Shown here piece by piece: positions 51,744-60,835 of a stretch of 64,000 nucleotides of DNA. The position numbers and the translations under genes are program-made. Source of the stretch: Siminovitchia sediminis. GTDB taxonomy: Bacteria; Bacillota; Bacilli; Bacillales; Bacillaceae_C. The stretch covers positions 31,031 through 95,030 of the forward strand of contig NZ_JBHUEO010000032.1 of assembly GCF_042680885.1 (NCBI RefSeq), read 5' to 3'. Position 1 is the first letter of the stretch. Each line of letters begins with the position of its first letter. A model generated the notes under the pieces. It saw nothing but the letters and a program-made list of their open reading frames with translations. It made no database searches and was not told where the DNA came from.

Positions 51744-52790
51744 ATGACAGATCAGCTAAAATTAACTTCATTATCTACGAAAGCAGGCTGAGGGTGCAAA
51801 ATAGGTCCAGAGGACCTGACGCAAGTTTTGCGTTATGTACCTAAACAAAAACATGATCCAAACCTGCTTGTAGGCCTCGATAACCCCGATGACGGCGGTG
51901 TGTATAAGTTAACGGATGAAATCGCCCTTGTACAAACAGTGGATTTCTTTACCCCCATCGTGGATGATCCATATATGTTTGGTCAAATTGCTGCCGCCAA
52001 TGCCCTCAGTGATGTCTATGCAATGGGCGGGATACCGAAAACAGTATTAAATATTGTCGGTTATCCTATTAAAAAACTTGGACCAGAAATATTAGCCCAA
52101 ATACTAAAAGGGTCCAGCGATAAAGTAGAAGAAACCGGGGCACAAATTGTCGGCGGGCATTCGATAGATGACAGTGAGCCTAAATTCGGCCTTTCCGTTA
52201 CCGGAACCGTTCATCCAGAAAAAATCTATCAGAATATCGGTGCTCGTCCAGGAGACGTACTTGTATTAACCAAGCCCATTGGTGTTGGAATTCAGACAAC
52301 AGCCCTTAAAAGAAACATGCTGACGAAAGAACAAATTCATCGGGTAACAGATGTAATGAGATCGTTAAATAAATATGCTGCAGAATGCTTAGCCCAATTT
52401 AAACCAAATGCTGTAACAGACATTACCGGTTTTGGTCTTCTGGGACACGCCTTCGAAATGGCGACCGGGAGCCAGGTAAGCCTTACAATATTTAATCAAA
52501 ATGTACCTGTTTTGCCCGGAACTCTAGAGCTGGCAGAAGACGGTATAGTCCCCGGAGGATCCAAATCCAATCACCGGTGGCTCATAAATGATGTGGATTA
52601 TAATAAAGACCTTACCGAAACAGAACAGCTTATTTTATGTGACGCCATTACATCCGGCGGACTGCTCATCAGCTTGCCCAAGCAAGAAGCAACGACTTTT
52701 ATAGATTCTCTTAAAAGTACTTTCGCCATACAGGCCGAAGTCATTGGAGAAGTAACTGAGAAGAAAGAAAAGGCCATATATGTATACTAA
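51744..52790 (+). CDS. selD: Selenide, water dikinase SelD (selenoprotein, Sec at residue 16)
   Basis: A 348-residue selenophosphate synthetase. ATG at 51744 follows AGGGGGG. The frame runs through TGA at 51789-51791 giving KAG-U-GCKIGPEDL, the catalytic Cys/Sec-Gly-Cys-Lys loop, then DDGGVYKLTDEIALVQTVDF, ANALSDVYAMGGIPKTVLNI, GGHSIDDSEPKFGLSVTG and DITGFGLLGHAFEM. It makes the selenium donor for SelA from selenide and ATP. Without the TGA readthrough the protein would lack its N-terminal catalytic segment. SelD being itself a selenoprotein implies a self-dependent loop. Confidence 0.95.
51789..51817 (+). promoter_or_regulatory. Selenocysteine insertion (bSECIS) candidate in selD
   Basis: Eleven bases after the TGA a perfect hairpin AGGTCC-AGA-GGACCT (51803-51817). 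The loop lacks the GG found in the other three candidates; a second hairpin ACGCAA-GTT-TTGCGT follows immediately. Confidence 0.65.
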
Positions 52791-52887
52791 TTAATTTTGG
52801 CATTACATTTAAATTGTATCATAATTTTCATTTGTTCAACAATTAACCCAGGGTTTTAAAGTAAATCTCATCTTCCTAAAAGAAAAT

Positions 52888-52911
52888 ATCCCCCTGCTTC
52901 GGCAAGGGGAT
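52888..52911. terminator. Terminator between convergent selD and aminotransferase genes
   Basis: ATCCCC-CTGC-TTC-GGCA-AGGGGAT stem-loop; on the minus strand it is followed by ATTTTCTTTT, so it mainly ends the 60804-52923 operon. Confidence 0.75.
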
Positions 52912-52922
52912 TCATATTTTAC

Positions 52923-54257
52923 TTATAATTCTTTTTTCACTTCCATGATAGAATCATCAATAATGGAAATCATAGTTTCGACTTCCTCTTTTGTAATGCA
53001 GAATGGAGGTGCAAATGCGAGTGTATCCTGCCCTCCATATACAATGCTTCTGCCCAAAAGACCGCGGTCAAGCGCTTTGGCCACTACTTTTGCCGACACA
53101 GGCTCTGCATATCTTTCTTTTGTCTCCAAGTCCTTGAAAAATTCAATGGCGCCCAGCAAACCAACACCTCTGCGGTTGCCCATATCATGCGTTTCCTCTA
53201 AATATTTCAACCCTTTCTGCAGCTCTTCACCCATATCACGAACATTTTGAATCATGTTCTCATTTTCAATAATTTCCAGATTCTTCAATGCAACAGCAGC
53301 GCACATCGGGTGGCCGCTGTATGTGTAGCCGTGCCAGAAATTCCCGTCATAATGTTCCATTAACTCATTTTTAATGCTGTCTGAAATAACCATGCCGCCG
53401 ATCGGTGCATATCCGCTGGAAATGCCTTTTGCCATACAAATGATATCCGGAACCACTCCGAACAGATTCATTCCAAAGTTTTCTCCTGTTCTTCCAAATC
53501 CGCAAATCACTTCGTCAGCAATAAACAGAATATCGTTTTCATCACAAATTTTGCGGACTTCTTCAAAATATCCTTCCGGCGGGGGATTTACGCCACCGGA
53601 TCCTTGGATCGGCTCGGAAATAAACGCTGCAATATTTTCTGCCCCTTCATTTTCGATCATCGCTTTTAAGGACTTAATGGATGAATCAACGTACAAGAAC
53701 CCTTGCGCCAATGATGTTGTAAATTCTCTGAACGGCTCGATCCCTGTTGCACTTGTTGCCCCCATGGCGACCCCATGATAAGAAAGGCTGCGGGAAATGA
53801 TTTTCGTTTTATTCGGCTGTCCTTTAATTTTCCAATAATGGCGTACGGTTTTAAAGGCCGTATCGTTGGACTCGGATCCTCCTGATGTGAAAAATGTCGT
53901 ATTTAGGTCACCCGGTGTCCACTCTGCCACTTTTTGAGCAAGCTTGATGACCGGCTCGTGGCTGTTCCCGGCAAAAGTGGAGCTAAAACCTAATTTGGAG
54001 ATTTGCTCCATGGCTGCCACGCCCAGTTCCGATCTTCCATGGCCAATGTTAACATTCCAAAGTGAAGACAAGCTGTCTATCAGTTTTCTTCCACGGACAT
54101 CTTTTAGATAAATCCCTTCTCCTTCTGTAAAAATCAGGCCGGGACCTTTCTCCATATGCTGCTTAATTGGTGTAGAAGGATGTAAAAAGTGCTTTTTATC
54201 CAGTTCTGCCAATTTTTCAAACTTCACTTGTGCTTCATTGTTTACTTGCATTGCCAT
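52923..54257 (-). CDS. Class III aminotransferase, probable diaminobutyrate-type transaminase of ectoine degradation
   Basis: A 444-residue PLP aminotransferase: SLWNVNIGHGRSEL, FTSGGSESNDTAFKT, YHGVAMGATSATGIEP, FIADEVICGFGRTG and the PLP lysine in CMAKGISSGYAPIG. Closely related to the enzyme at 9668. ATG after GGAGGAATG. It is the last gene of an apparent six-gene operon with an ectoine-hydrolase-like M24 protein, a cyclodeaminase, an M20 deacylase, an aldehyde dehydrogenase and a BCCT carrier. By analogy with DoeD/Atf it would transaminate 2,4-diaminobutyrate to aspartate semialdehyde. Role from context, not from substrate residues. Confidence 0.82.
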   Translation of the reverse strand: MAMQVNNEAQVKFEKLAELDKKHFLHPSTPIKQHMEKGPGLIFTEGEGIYLKDVRGRKLIDSLSSLWNVNIGHGRSELGVAAMEQISKLGFSSTFAGNSHEPVIKLAQKVAEWTPGDLNTTFFTSGGSESNDTAFKTVRHYWKIKGQPNKTKIISRSLSYHGVAMGATSATGIEPFREFTTSLAQGFLYVDSSIKSLKAMIENEGAENIAAFISEPIQGSGGVNPPPEGYFEEVRKICDENDILFIADEVICGFGRTGENFGMNLFGVVPDIICMAKGISSGYAPIGGMVISDSIKNELMEHYDGNFWHGYTYSGHPMCAAVALKNLEIIENENMIQNVRDMGEELQKGLKYLEETHDMGNRRGVGLLGAIEFFKDLETKERYAEPVSAKVVAKALDRGLLGRSIVYGGQDTLAFAPPFCITKEEVETMISIIDDSIMEVKKEL

Positions 54258-54284
54258 GCTGCATTCCTCCAGTGTATAGATTTA

Positions 54285-55835
54285 TTATTGCGCCTTCCTC
54301 TTCCTTACAAAGTCAGGCACTGATTCCGATTTGATGGTCGGACTGTGATCCTCTTTGATCGTTTTGACCAATGAATAGGTAATAAGTAGCAATATAACAG
54401 TAAATGGAAGTGCTGTGACAAGTGATGCCGTCTGCAGGCCCTGCAGCCCGCTGCTTATGATTAACACGGCAACAATAGCCGACATGAGAACACCCCATAT
54501 GACTTTTACTAAGGTGGATGGATTCGGATGACCTTCTGATGTCATCATCCCTAAAATAAAGGTAGCCGAATCGGCCGAAGTGACCAAAAACGTAACGATA
54601 AGCAAAATAAAGATCACGGAAAGCAAAGTACTCATCGGAAAATTTCCAAATGTGGCAAACAATGCACTGGTCACATCAGCCTGAACAGCATCCGCAATAT
54701 TGCCGCCTTTGAAAAGATCCATATGAAGTGCTGTACCGCCAAAAACCCCGATCCACATGGTTGCAATTAACGGCGGGACAATTAAAACTCCAAAAATAAA
54801 TTCCCGAATGGTTCTTCCTTTTGAAATCCGGGCAATGAATGCGCCTACAAAAGGAGACCAGGAAATTACCCATGCCCAATAGGCTACCGTCCATTCCTTT
54901 GTCCAAGTGCTTCCCTGATAGGGTGACAATGCCAGACTCATTCCGAAAAAATTCTGGATATAGTCGCCGATTCCCACTGTAAAACTTTCAAGTATAAAAG
55001 TAGTGGGCCCCAGTGCGAGAACAACGACAACCAACCCTAATGCCATGGTTAAATTCAAAATACTTAAGATTTTAATTCCCCGATCCAGACCTGTAACAGC
55101 TGAAGTAAGGTATGTGACAAGTAAAATACCTGTAATGGTCAGCAGGACAGGCGTATTTTGCGGGATAGAAAATAGATAGTCGAGCCCTCCATTAATTTGC
55201 AGGATGCCCATGCCAAGGGAAGTTGCCACACCCATCACTGTTGCAATCACAGCAAGGATATTGATTGTTTTCCTAATACCTCGTTTTCCGTGTTTTCCCA
55301 GCAGCGGATTTAATGTCGTACTGATTTCTCCTCTTTCACCTTTTCTAAACTGGAAGTAGGCGAGAACCAGACCGACGATCGTAAATACAGACCATTGATG
55401 TATGCCCCAGTTAAAAAATGAATATTGCATGGCGACTCTTGCCGCTTCCGGTGTCTTCCCTTCCAAAGCTAATGGGCTATGGACGAAATGACTCATGGGT
55501 TCAGCGACCCCCCAGAATACAAGCCCTGCACCGAATCCGGTGCTGAACAGCATTCCAATCCAGGCGTAGAAGGAATATACCGGCTTTTCATCATCTTTTC
55601 CAAGCTTCAAACTTCCATATTTACTCAGTGCCAGGCCAAAAAGAAATACGACGATAAACAGGACAGCCAACAGATAGAACCATCCAAATATATCCGTTGT
55701 AAAAGCATACGCGGCATTCGCCGCCGCCGAGAGGCCCGCAGGGTCTGCAGCTCCCCAAACGACGGCTAAGAAGACGAGGATAGCGGAAATCCAAAAAGTA
55801 CTATTCATAAAACTTGGCTTTGTATTTTTCTTCAT
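54285..55835 (-). CDS. BCCT family betaine/carnitine/choline/ectoine transporter
   Basis: A 516-residue protein with about 12 helices and BCCT hallmarks: FGLALSKYGSLKLGKDDEKP, FSTGFGAGLVFWGVAEPMSH, the signature region WTVAYWAWVISWSPFVGAFI and ISKGRTIREFIFGVLIVPP. These are Na+- or H+-coupled importers of quaternary amines and ectoines. The segment GAGLVFWGVAEP is the usual glycine-rich helix. It lies 28 bp upstream of the aminotransferase and 27 bp after the aldehyde dehydrogenase. Ectoine is suggested by the operon, betaine by the reductase elsewhere in the window; it may carry both. Confidence 0.9.
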   Translation of the reverse strand: MKKNTKPSFMNSTFWISAILVFLAVVWGAADPAGLSAAANAAYAFTTDIFGWFYLLAVLFIVVFLFGLALSKYGSLKLGKDDEKPVYSFYAWIGMLFSTGFGAGLVFWGVAEPMSHFVHSPLALEGKTPEAARVAMQYSFFNWGIHQWSVFTIVGLVLAYFQFRKGERGEISTTLNPLLGKHGKRGIRKTINILAVIATVMGVATSLGMGILQINGGLDYLFSIPQNTPVLLTITGILLVTYLTSAVTGLDRGIKILSILNLTMALGLVVVVLALGPTTFILESFTVGIGDYIQNFFGMSLALSPYQGSTWTKEWTVAYWAWVISWSPFVGAFIARISKGRTIREFIFGVLIVPPLIATMWIGVFGGTALHMDLFKGGNIADAVQADVTSALFATFGNFPMSTLLSVIFILLIVTFLVTSADSATFILGMMTSEGHPNPSTLVKVIWGVLMSAIVAVLIISSGLQGLQTASLVTALPFTVILLLITYSLVKTIKEDHSPTIKSESVPDFVRKRKAQ

Positions 55836-55861
55836 AGGCTGCTCCCCAATCAGTTCGTTTT

Positions 55862-57322
55862 CTACAGTTGAGTACCGTAGTTCTGCAGTTTAAAACTGAC
55901 TACTCTTGGTTCCGTCATATCTTGGATGGCGAATTTGACGCCTTCCCTGCCCAATCCCGATCCTTTTACTCCGCCGAAAGGCATACCGTCTATTCGATAA
56001 TCTCCGCTGTCATTGACCATAATGCCGCCCACATTCATCTGGTGAATAGCGGAAAATGCATTTTCAATTTCCTTTGTAAAAATACCGGCGTGGAGGCCGT
56101 AATTGACATCATTGGATTTTTCAATCGCTTCCTGCAAATTTGAAACCGGGAAGAGGAGGACAACCGGGCCAAAAATTTCTTCACGTGCAATCGTGCAGTG
56201 TTCCGGAACATTCTCCAATACCGTCGGTGAGTAAAACGCCCCGTCTCTTTTACCGCCGATCAGCAGCTCCGCACCCATATCAACGGCTTCATTGACCCAT
56301 TGCTCCACCCTTATTGCCTCTTTTTCATTGATCAGCGGCCCCATGTCTGTTGTTTCCAAACTTTTATCTCCAACTTGGTATGTGGCCGTCTTTTCAAGAA
56401 ATGCCGATTTGAACGCACCATAAACTTCTTCTTCAATCAGAATTCTTTGTACACCGATACAGTTTTGGCCAGCCGCGGAAAAGGCACCTGATACACATGC
56501 ACTAACGGCTTCCTGAATGTCGGCATCTTTTAACACAATGGCTGGTGAATTGGATCCAAGCTCCATACTTAACTTTTTCAATCCTGCTTTTCTTGCAATA
56601 TCTTCACCTGTAGACAATCCGCCGGTAAATGAAATCATCCGGACATCAGGATGGGTAACGAGGACGTCCCCAATCTCCCTGCCGCTTCCCGTTACAATAG
56701 ATAATATTTTCTTCGGAAGACCTGCATGGTCGAAGGCCTTTGCCAACAGCAGTGCGCTTAACGGTGTAACAGTTGCTGGTTTAACAATGATCGCATTTCC
56801 AGAGGCAATGGCCGGGCCGACTTTATGCGCTACAAGATTCAGCGGGTCATTAAAGGGTGTAATGGCACCGATAATTCCTATAGGGAAGCGATAATAATAT
56901 CCGACACGGTTTTCCCCGCTTTCAGATTGATCGAACGGAATGGTTTCACCATGGATTCTTCTCGCTTCTTCCGCACTCAGCCTCAGTGTTTGAATGCACC
57001 GCTTTACTTCGTTTCTTGCTTCTCTGATCGTCTTGCTGCCCTCTTGAGCAATGGTTACGGCGTATGCTTCACTTCGTTCCTCTATATAGTTCGCTGCTTT
57101 ATGAATGATGCTCATACGAAGATGAACCGGCAAGTTGGCAGAAATTTGGGCTCCTTTTTTAGCTTCTTCAACAGCAAACAGCATATCTTCAGCAGTCGCT
57201 GCAGGTACAGTTGTAATGAGAGACTGATCTTGAGGGTTATATACCTCAATCGTCCGGTCGCTTCCCACCCATTTTCCGGCGAGATACATTTCTCTTCCTA
57301 ATACTTTAGTCGACAAATTCAT
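55862..57322 (-). CDS. Aldehyde dehydrogenase family protein, probable aspartate-semialdehyde oxidation (DoeC-like)
   Basis: About 486 residues of the aldehyde dehydrogenase superfamily: PFNDPLNLVAHKVGPAIASG, FTGGLSTGEDIARKAG, the catalytic glutamate in MELGSNSPAIVL, the catalytic cysteine in FSAAGQNCIGVQRILI and EEIFGPVVLLFPV. In PFND and GQNC it resembles lactaldehyde, phosphonoacetaldehyde and DoeC-type dehydrogenases rather than GabD. ATG 57322 after GGAAGGGTG; a GTG one codon earlier is also possible. In context it would oxidise aspartate semialdehyde to aspartate. Confidence 0.84.
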   Translation of the reverse strand: MNLSTKVLGREMYLAGKWVGSDRTIEVYNPQDQSLITTVPAATAEDMLFAVEEAKKGAQISANLPVHLRMSIIHKAANYIEERSEAYAVTIAQEGSKTIREARNEVKRCIQTLRLSAEEARRIHGETIPFDQSESGENRVGYYYRFPIGIIGAITPFNDPLNLVAHKVGPAIASGNAIIVKPATVTPLSALLLAKAFDHAGLPKKILSIVTGSGREIGDVLVTHPDVRMISFTGGLSTGEDIARKAGLKKLSMELGSNSPAIVLKDADIQEAVSACVSGAFSAAGQNCIGVQRILIEEEVYGAFKSAFLEKTATYQVGDKSLETTDMGPLINEKEAIRVEQWVNEAVDMGAELLIGGKRDGAFYSPTVLENVPEHCTIAREEIFGPVVLLFPVSNLQEAIEKSNDVNYGLHAGIFTKEIENAFSAIHQMNVGGIMVNDSGDYRIDGMPFGGVKGSGLGREGVKFAIQDMTEPRVVSFKLQNYGTQL

Positions 57323-57344
57323 CACACCCTTCCATATATTATAA

Positions 57345-58562
57345 TTACTGTAATAAAATGGATGTTTTTCCAGACAATAACCGGTCTGCTGTTTCGGCTA
57401 GGATGGAAACCCCGATTTCCAGACATCGTTCATCAATATCAAAAATATTGGTATGAAGATCCCTGTTTTTTCCATCTTCCAGAGAACAGCCAAGGAAAAA
57501 CATAGCACCCGGAATTTTTTCTGTCATATAGCCGAAATCCTCGCCTCCCATTCCGAAAGGTTCCCTTTCAATTTGGATTTCGGGATACAGGTCTTTTGCC
57601 GTTTGAACCAAAAACGTATTGAGCTCCGGATCATTTTTTAATGCCGGTTCTCCTCTTTCTACATGGAAGCTATAGCTGCCCCCGAAAGACTCGGATATTT
57701 TAAAAATATTTTCAACCTCCTGAATCAGCTTTTCCCTTGCTTCAGGAGAATACGTCCGCAGTGTCCCTGTAATAGATACGTCCTCCGGGATAATATTGCT
57801 GGCGGTCCCCGTATTCACCATCCCGATGCTCGCTGCTGCGGTATCAAGCGGGGATATCCTTCTGGACACCAATCCATAGAAGGCCTGCAAAACAGAGCCC
57901 AATATCCAGATTGGATCATTTGTCATATGCGGGTATCCGCCATGCCCGCCTGACCCAATAATTTTGGCATGGAAGACGTCTACATTAGCCATACTGTAAC
58001 CATCATTTACCTGGATGACTCCAACCGGGTGCCAAGGGCAGACATGAAGTGCGATCACTTTTTCCACATCCTCCAAGATGCCTTCTTGAATCATTCTGGG
58101 GGCCCCGGACAAGCCTTCTTCATCTGTGTCTTCCTCTGCCGGCTGGAACAAAAATTTTATCGTACCGGCCAGTCTGCCTTCCTTAGACCGGTCTGAAAAA
58201 ATTTTGGCAATGCCGAGCAGGATCGCCGTATGAGCGTCATGTCCACACGCATGCATGACTCCACTTCTCTTGGAACGGTAAGTGTGATCGGACTGCTCCA
58301 AAATGGGCAATGCATCCATGTCGGCACGGATGGCGATGGTCGGCCCGCTTCCGGATGAAAGCGTTCCGACGACACCGGTTTTCGCTATATTTGTCTGTAC
58401 AGAAATATTTCCAAATTCCCTCAGCTTCCGGGCTACAAATTGGCTGGTTTCATATTCCTGGAAACTTAATTCCGGATATTGATGGAGATGACGCCGCCAC
58501 TCTCTTAGTTGTTGAGCAATCGCTCTTGCTTCTTCTTTAATGGTTGTTTTATCTGTTATCAT
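57345..58562 (-). CDS. M20 family amidohydrolase (N-acyl amino acid / hippurate type), candidate deacetylase
   Basis: A 405-residue M20D peptidase: WRRHLHQYPELSFQEYETSQ, AIRADMDALPI, the metal-site cysteine and histidine in MHACGHDAHTAILLG, the catalytic region FLFQPAEEDTDEEGLSG, IGSGGHGGYPHMTND and the late MGGEDFGYM. ATG after GGGGGGTCAACG. In known ectoine pathways N-acetyl-diaminobutyrate is deacetylated by DoeB (EutE), as remembered an AstE/AspA-type enzyme; this M20 protein could fill that step here (inference). Confidence 0.86.
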   Translation of the reverse strand: MITDKTTIKEEARAIAQQLREWRRHLHQYPELSFQEYETSQFVARKLREFGNISVQTNIAKTGVVGTLSSGSGPTIAIRADMDALPILEQSDHTYRSKRSGVMHACGHDAHTAILLGIAKIFSDRSKEGRLAGTIKFLFQPAEEDTDEEGLSGAPRMIQEGILEDVEKVIALHVCPWHPVGVIQVNDGYSMANVDVFHAKIIGSGGHGGYPHMTNDPIWILGSVLQAFYGLVSRRISPLDTAAASIGMVNTGTASNIIPEDVSITGTLRTYSPEAREKLIQEVENIFKISESFGGSYSFHVERGEPALKNDPELNTFLVQTAKDLYPEIQIEREPFGMGGEDFGYMTEKIPGAMFFLGCSLEDGKNRDLHTNIFDIDERCLEIGVSILAETADRLLSGKTSILLQ

Positions 58563-58587
58563 CGTTGACCCCCCATCCCGATACAGA

Positions 58588-59595
58588 TTACGTAAAATGA
58601 ATGATTTTTTTGTTGTCGATGGCTAATCCAATTCCATCTTTTTCGGTTAACCGTTCATATGCCAGAAGGGCAATGGCTGTATCCTGTACTCCCGTCCCGG
58701 TCAGATCACATACGGTAATTTCTTGATCATTCAGTCTGCCTTTGGATGTTCCTGAAGTGAGCTCCCCCAGTTCTGTAACGGGAGCGGCCTTGTCAATATA
58801 CCCTTGCTCAATGGAATGATGCAGTTCACCGAGCCTTGCACACTGGGCTTTTGTATCACAGACAAAACGATCGGCTTTGGATAGTACATCCGCTTCCAAC
58901 TCCTGCTTTTCTTCAGCATCCGATCCCATAGCTGTAATATGGAGGCCCGGATGAAGCCAATCGGCTTTCACCAAAGGTTTTGTGGCAGGCGTTGTCGTAA
59001 CAACAATATCACTGTTCCGGACAACCGGTTCCACTTCTGCTTCAATTTGAATATCCACATTGAGGAGGGCTTCCATATCCTCCTTCAATTTTCCGGCATT
59101 CTCTTTCGAGCGGCCGTATACCAATACTTTTTGGAAATCGCGGACCAGCTTGAGCGCTTTCAGCTGATAGCGGGCCTGGGCACCGGTTCCGATTACCCCT
59201 ACTGTGTGAACATCTTCTTTTGCCATATGTTTGGCAGCGATGGCACCGGCTGCTGCCGTGCGGACTTCCGTCAAATATCCGTTATCCAGCAGCAAAGCTT
59301 TTGGTTCTCCAGTGATGGAACTGATCAGCATCATCAATCCATTGGCACTTGGAAGACCGAGCTTATAATTATTGAAAAATCCGGAGGACACTTTCAATGC
59401 AAACATGTCTTTTCCTGGAATATAGGCTGTTTTAACATCCACCTCTCCATTGCTTTCCTTTACATCAACCCTCATAATTGGCGGCATGACGACATCCTTT
59501 TCTTTTAGCTGCGTAAAAGCGTCTTCAATGACCGGGATCATTTGTTTGTCGAGCCGGATCATTTGCTTGATCTCCGATTCTGTGAAAATATGCAT
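58588..59595 (-). CDS. Ornithine cyclodeaminase / mu-crystallin family protein (EutC-like)
   Basis: A 335-residue NAD-binding protein: PPIMRVDVKESNGEVDVKTA, YIPGKDMFALKVSSGFFNNY, LTEVRTAAAGAIAAKHMA, the Rossmann motif VGVIGTGAQARYQLKAL, ITAMGSDAEEKQELEADVL and TVCDLTGTGVQDTAIA. The family includes ornithine cyclodeaminase, alanine dehydrogenase and EutC, which takes part in hydroxyectoine/ectoine breakdown. It lies 16 bp after the M24 hydrolase and 26 bp before the M20 gene. ATG after GGAGGTGG. Confidence 0.86.
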   Translation of the reverse strand: MHIFTESEIKQMIRLDKQMIPVIEDAFTQLKEKDVVMPPIMRVDVKESNGEVDVKTAYIPGKDMFALKVSSGFFNNYKLGLPSANGLMMLISSITGEPKALLLDNGYLTEVRTAAAGAIAAKHMAKEDVHTVGVIGTGAQARYQLKALKLVRDFQKVLVYGRSKENAGKLKEDMEALLNVDIQIEAEVEPVVRNSDIVVTTTPATKPLVKADWLHPGLHITAMGSDAEEKQELEADVLSKADRFVCDTKAQCARLGELHHSIEQGYIDKAAPVTELGELTSGTSKGRLNDQEITVCDLTGTGVQDTAIALLAYERLTEKDGIGLAIDNKKIIHFT

Positions 59596-59610
59596 CTATG
59601 TTTCCACCTC

Positions 59611-60804
59611 CTAGCTGATAATGGTTAAGTCCAAATCTTCCTTAACAATGAGTTCCCTTCTGTAATCAGCCAATACCTCACAACCCGTTTCGGTTACTCG
59701 GAACGACTCGCTGATTTCAATGCCGTAATCATCGAACCAAAGCCCGGGTATCATGTGGAAAGTCATATTTGGCTTGAGAATTGTCAAATCTCCGCGCCGG
59801 ATGCTGGCCGTATGCTCTCCCCAATCCGGAGGATAGTTCAGTCCCATCGAATACCCCAGGCGTGACTCCTTTTCAATGCCGTATTTTTTAATGACACCTT
59901 CCCAGGCGAGTGCCACCTCTTCACAGGTGACCCCAGGCTTGACAGCATCAAGTGCCGTATTCAGCCCTTCCACAACAATTTGGGACACATTGTACGCTTC
60001 TTCACTTGGCTGGCCAATGGATACTGTCCTTGCCAATGGCGAATGATAGCGCTGATGGCACCCGGCCAGTTCAATGATGACCATTTCGCCGTATTTATAT
60101 TGTCTGTCTGTCCATGTTAAGTGAGGAGTAGACGTATTTTCACCGGATGGAAGCATTGGAACGATAGATGGATAGTCACCGCCAAATTCCGGTGTGCCGG
60201 AAACCAAATTTTTATAAATTTCGCCGACTACATCACATTCCCGGACACCTGCAGCTATATTTTCAACAGCGGCTTCCATGCCTCTTTCAACAATTTTTGC
60301 GGCCCGCCGGATATATTCAATTTCCTGTTCTGATTTGATCAGCCGAACTTGATTGACTAGCAGGCTCGCATCCACGAATTTCGCGTTTGGAAGACTCTGC
60401 TTCAGCTTTTCATAAGCAAGAGCCGAGAAATAATAAGACTCCATTTCGAGGCCGATTCTGCGGTTGGATTGTCCAATTTCATGTAAAATATCCGCTACGA
60501 ATTCCATCGGATGCTGGTCTGAATGGACATAGGATTCAGGATAAGGGATGATGTGATCATCAAACAGCCAAGTCGTAGCTCTTGCGCCGTTGGCATCCAT
60601 ATGTCTGCCGATCCAGATCGGCTGTTCTTCGTCAGCAATGACGACAAGCAGTTGATCCACATAAAAGGACCAGCCGTTATATCCGGATAAATAGTTCATA
60701 TTTGCTGGATTGGTGACAAGCAGTACATCCATTCCTTTTTGCGTCATTTTTTTCTTTGTCTCTTCCAGCCTGTATTGGTATTCTTCATAGCTGAATGGCA
60801 ACAT
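59611..60804 (-). CDS. doeA: M24 family hydrolase, probable ectoine hydrolase (DoeA/EutD)
   Basis: A 397-residue M24 (pita-bread) protein. The N-terminal domain has GMDVLLVTNPANMNYLSGYN and QPIWIGRHMDANGARATTWL. The C-terminal domain has GGDYPSIVPMLPSGENTSTP, HLTWTDRQYKYGEMVIIELA, GYSMGLNYPPDWGEHTASIR and FHMIPGLWFDDYGIEISESF. Classical aminopeptidase P metal aspartates are not obviously conserved (IIELAG at the DxG position), as in ectoine hydrolases, which open the ectoine ring to N-acetyl-diaminobutyrate. It is the first gene of the operon, with a cre-like box upstream and AAGGGGG before the ATG. A close paralogue lies at 62304. Confidence 0.83.
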   Translation of the reverse strand: MLPFSYEEYQYRLEETKKKMTQKGMDVLLVTNPANMNYLSGYNGWSFYVDQLLVVIADEEQPIWIGRHMDANGARATTWLFDDHIIPYPESYVHSDQHPMEFVADILHEIGQSNRRIGLEMESYYFSALAYEKLKQSLPNAKFVDASLLVNQVRLIKSEQEIEYIRRAAKIVERGMEAAVENIAAGVRECDVVGEIYKNLVSGTPEFGGDYPSIVPMLPSGENTSTPHLTWTDRQYKYGEMVIIELAGCHQRYHSPLARTVSIGQPSEEAYNVSQIVVEGLNTALDAVKPGVTCEEVALAWEGVIKKYGIEKESRLGYSMGLNYPPDWGEHTASIRRGDLTILKPNMTFHMIPGLWFDDYGIEISESFRVTETGCEVLADYRRELIVKEDLDLTIIS

Positions 60805-60821
60805 ACAAAAGCCCCCTTTTT

Positions 60822-60835
60822 TGCAAATGCTTACA
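60822..60835. promoter_or_regulatory. cre-like site upstream of the doeA operon
   Basis: TGCAAATGCTTACA (minus strand TGTAAGCATTTGCA) is a near-symmetric cre-type dyad with CA in place of the central CG, 18 bp upstream of the ATG. The rest of the 256-bp gap up to the repeat array shows nothing else clear. Confidence 0.45.

Noticed and set aside
51828..52790. SelD starting downstream as a 320-residue protein
   Set aside because: It would lack the catalytic loop; the ATG at 51744 with AGGGGGG and the in-frame Sec codon at 51789 give the complete enzyme.
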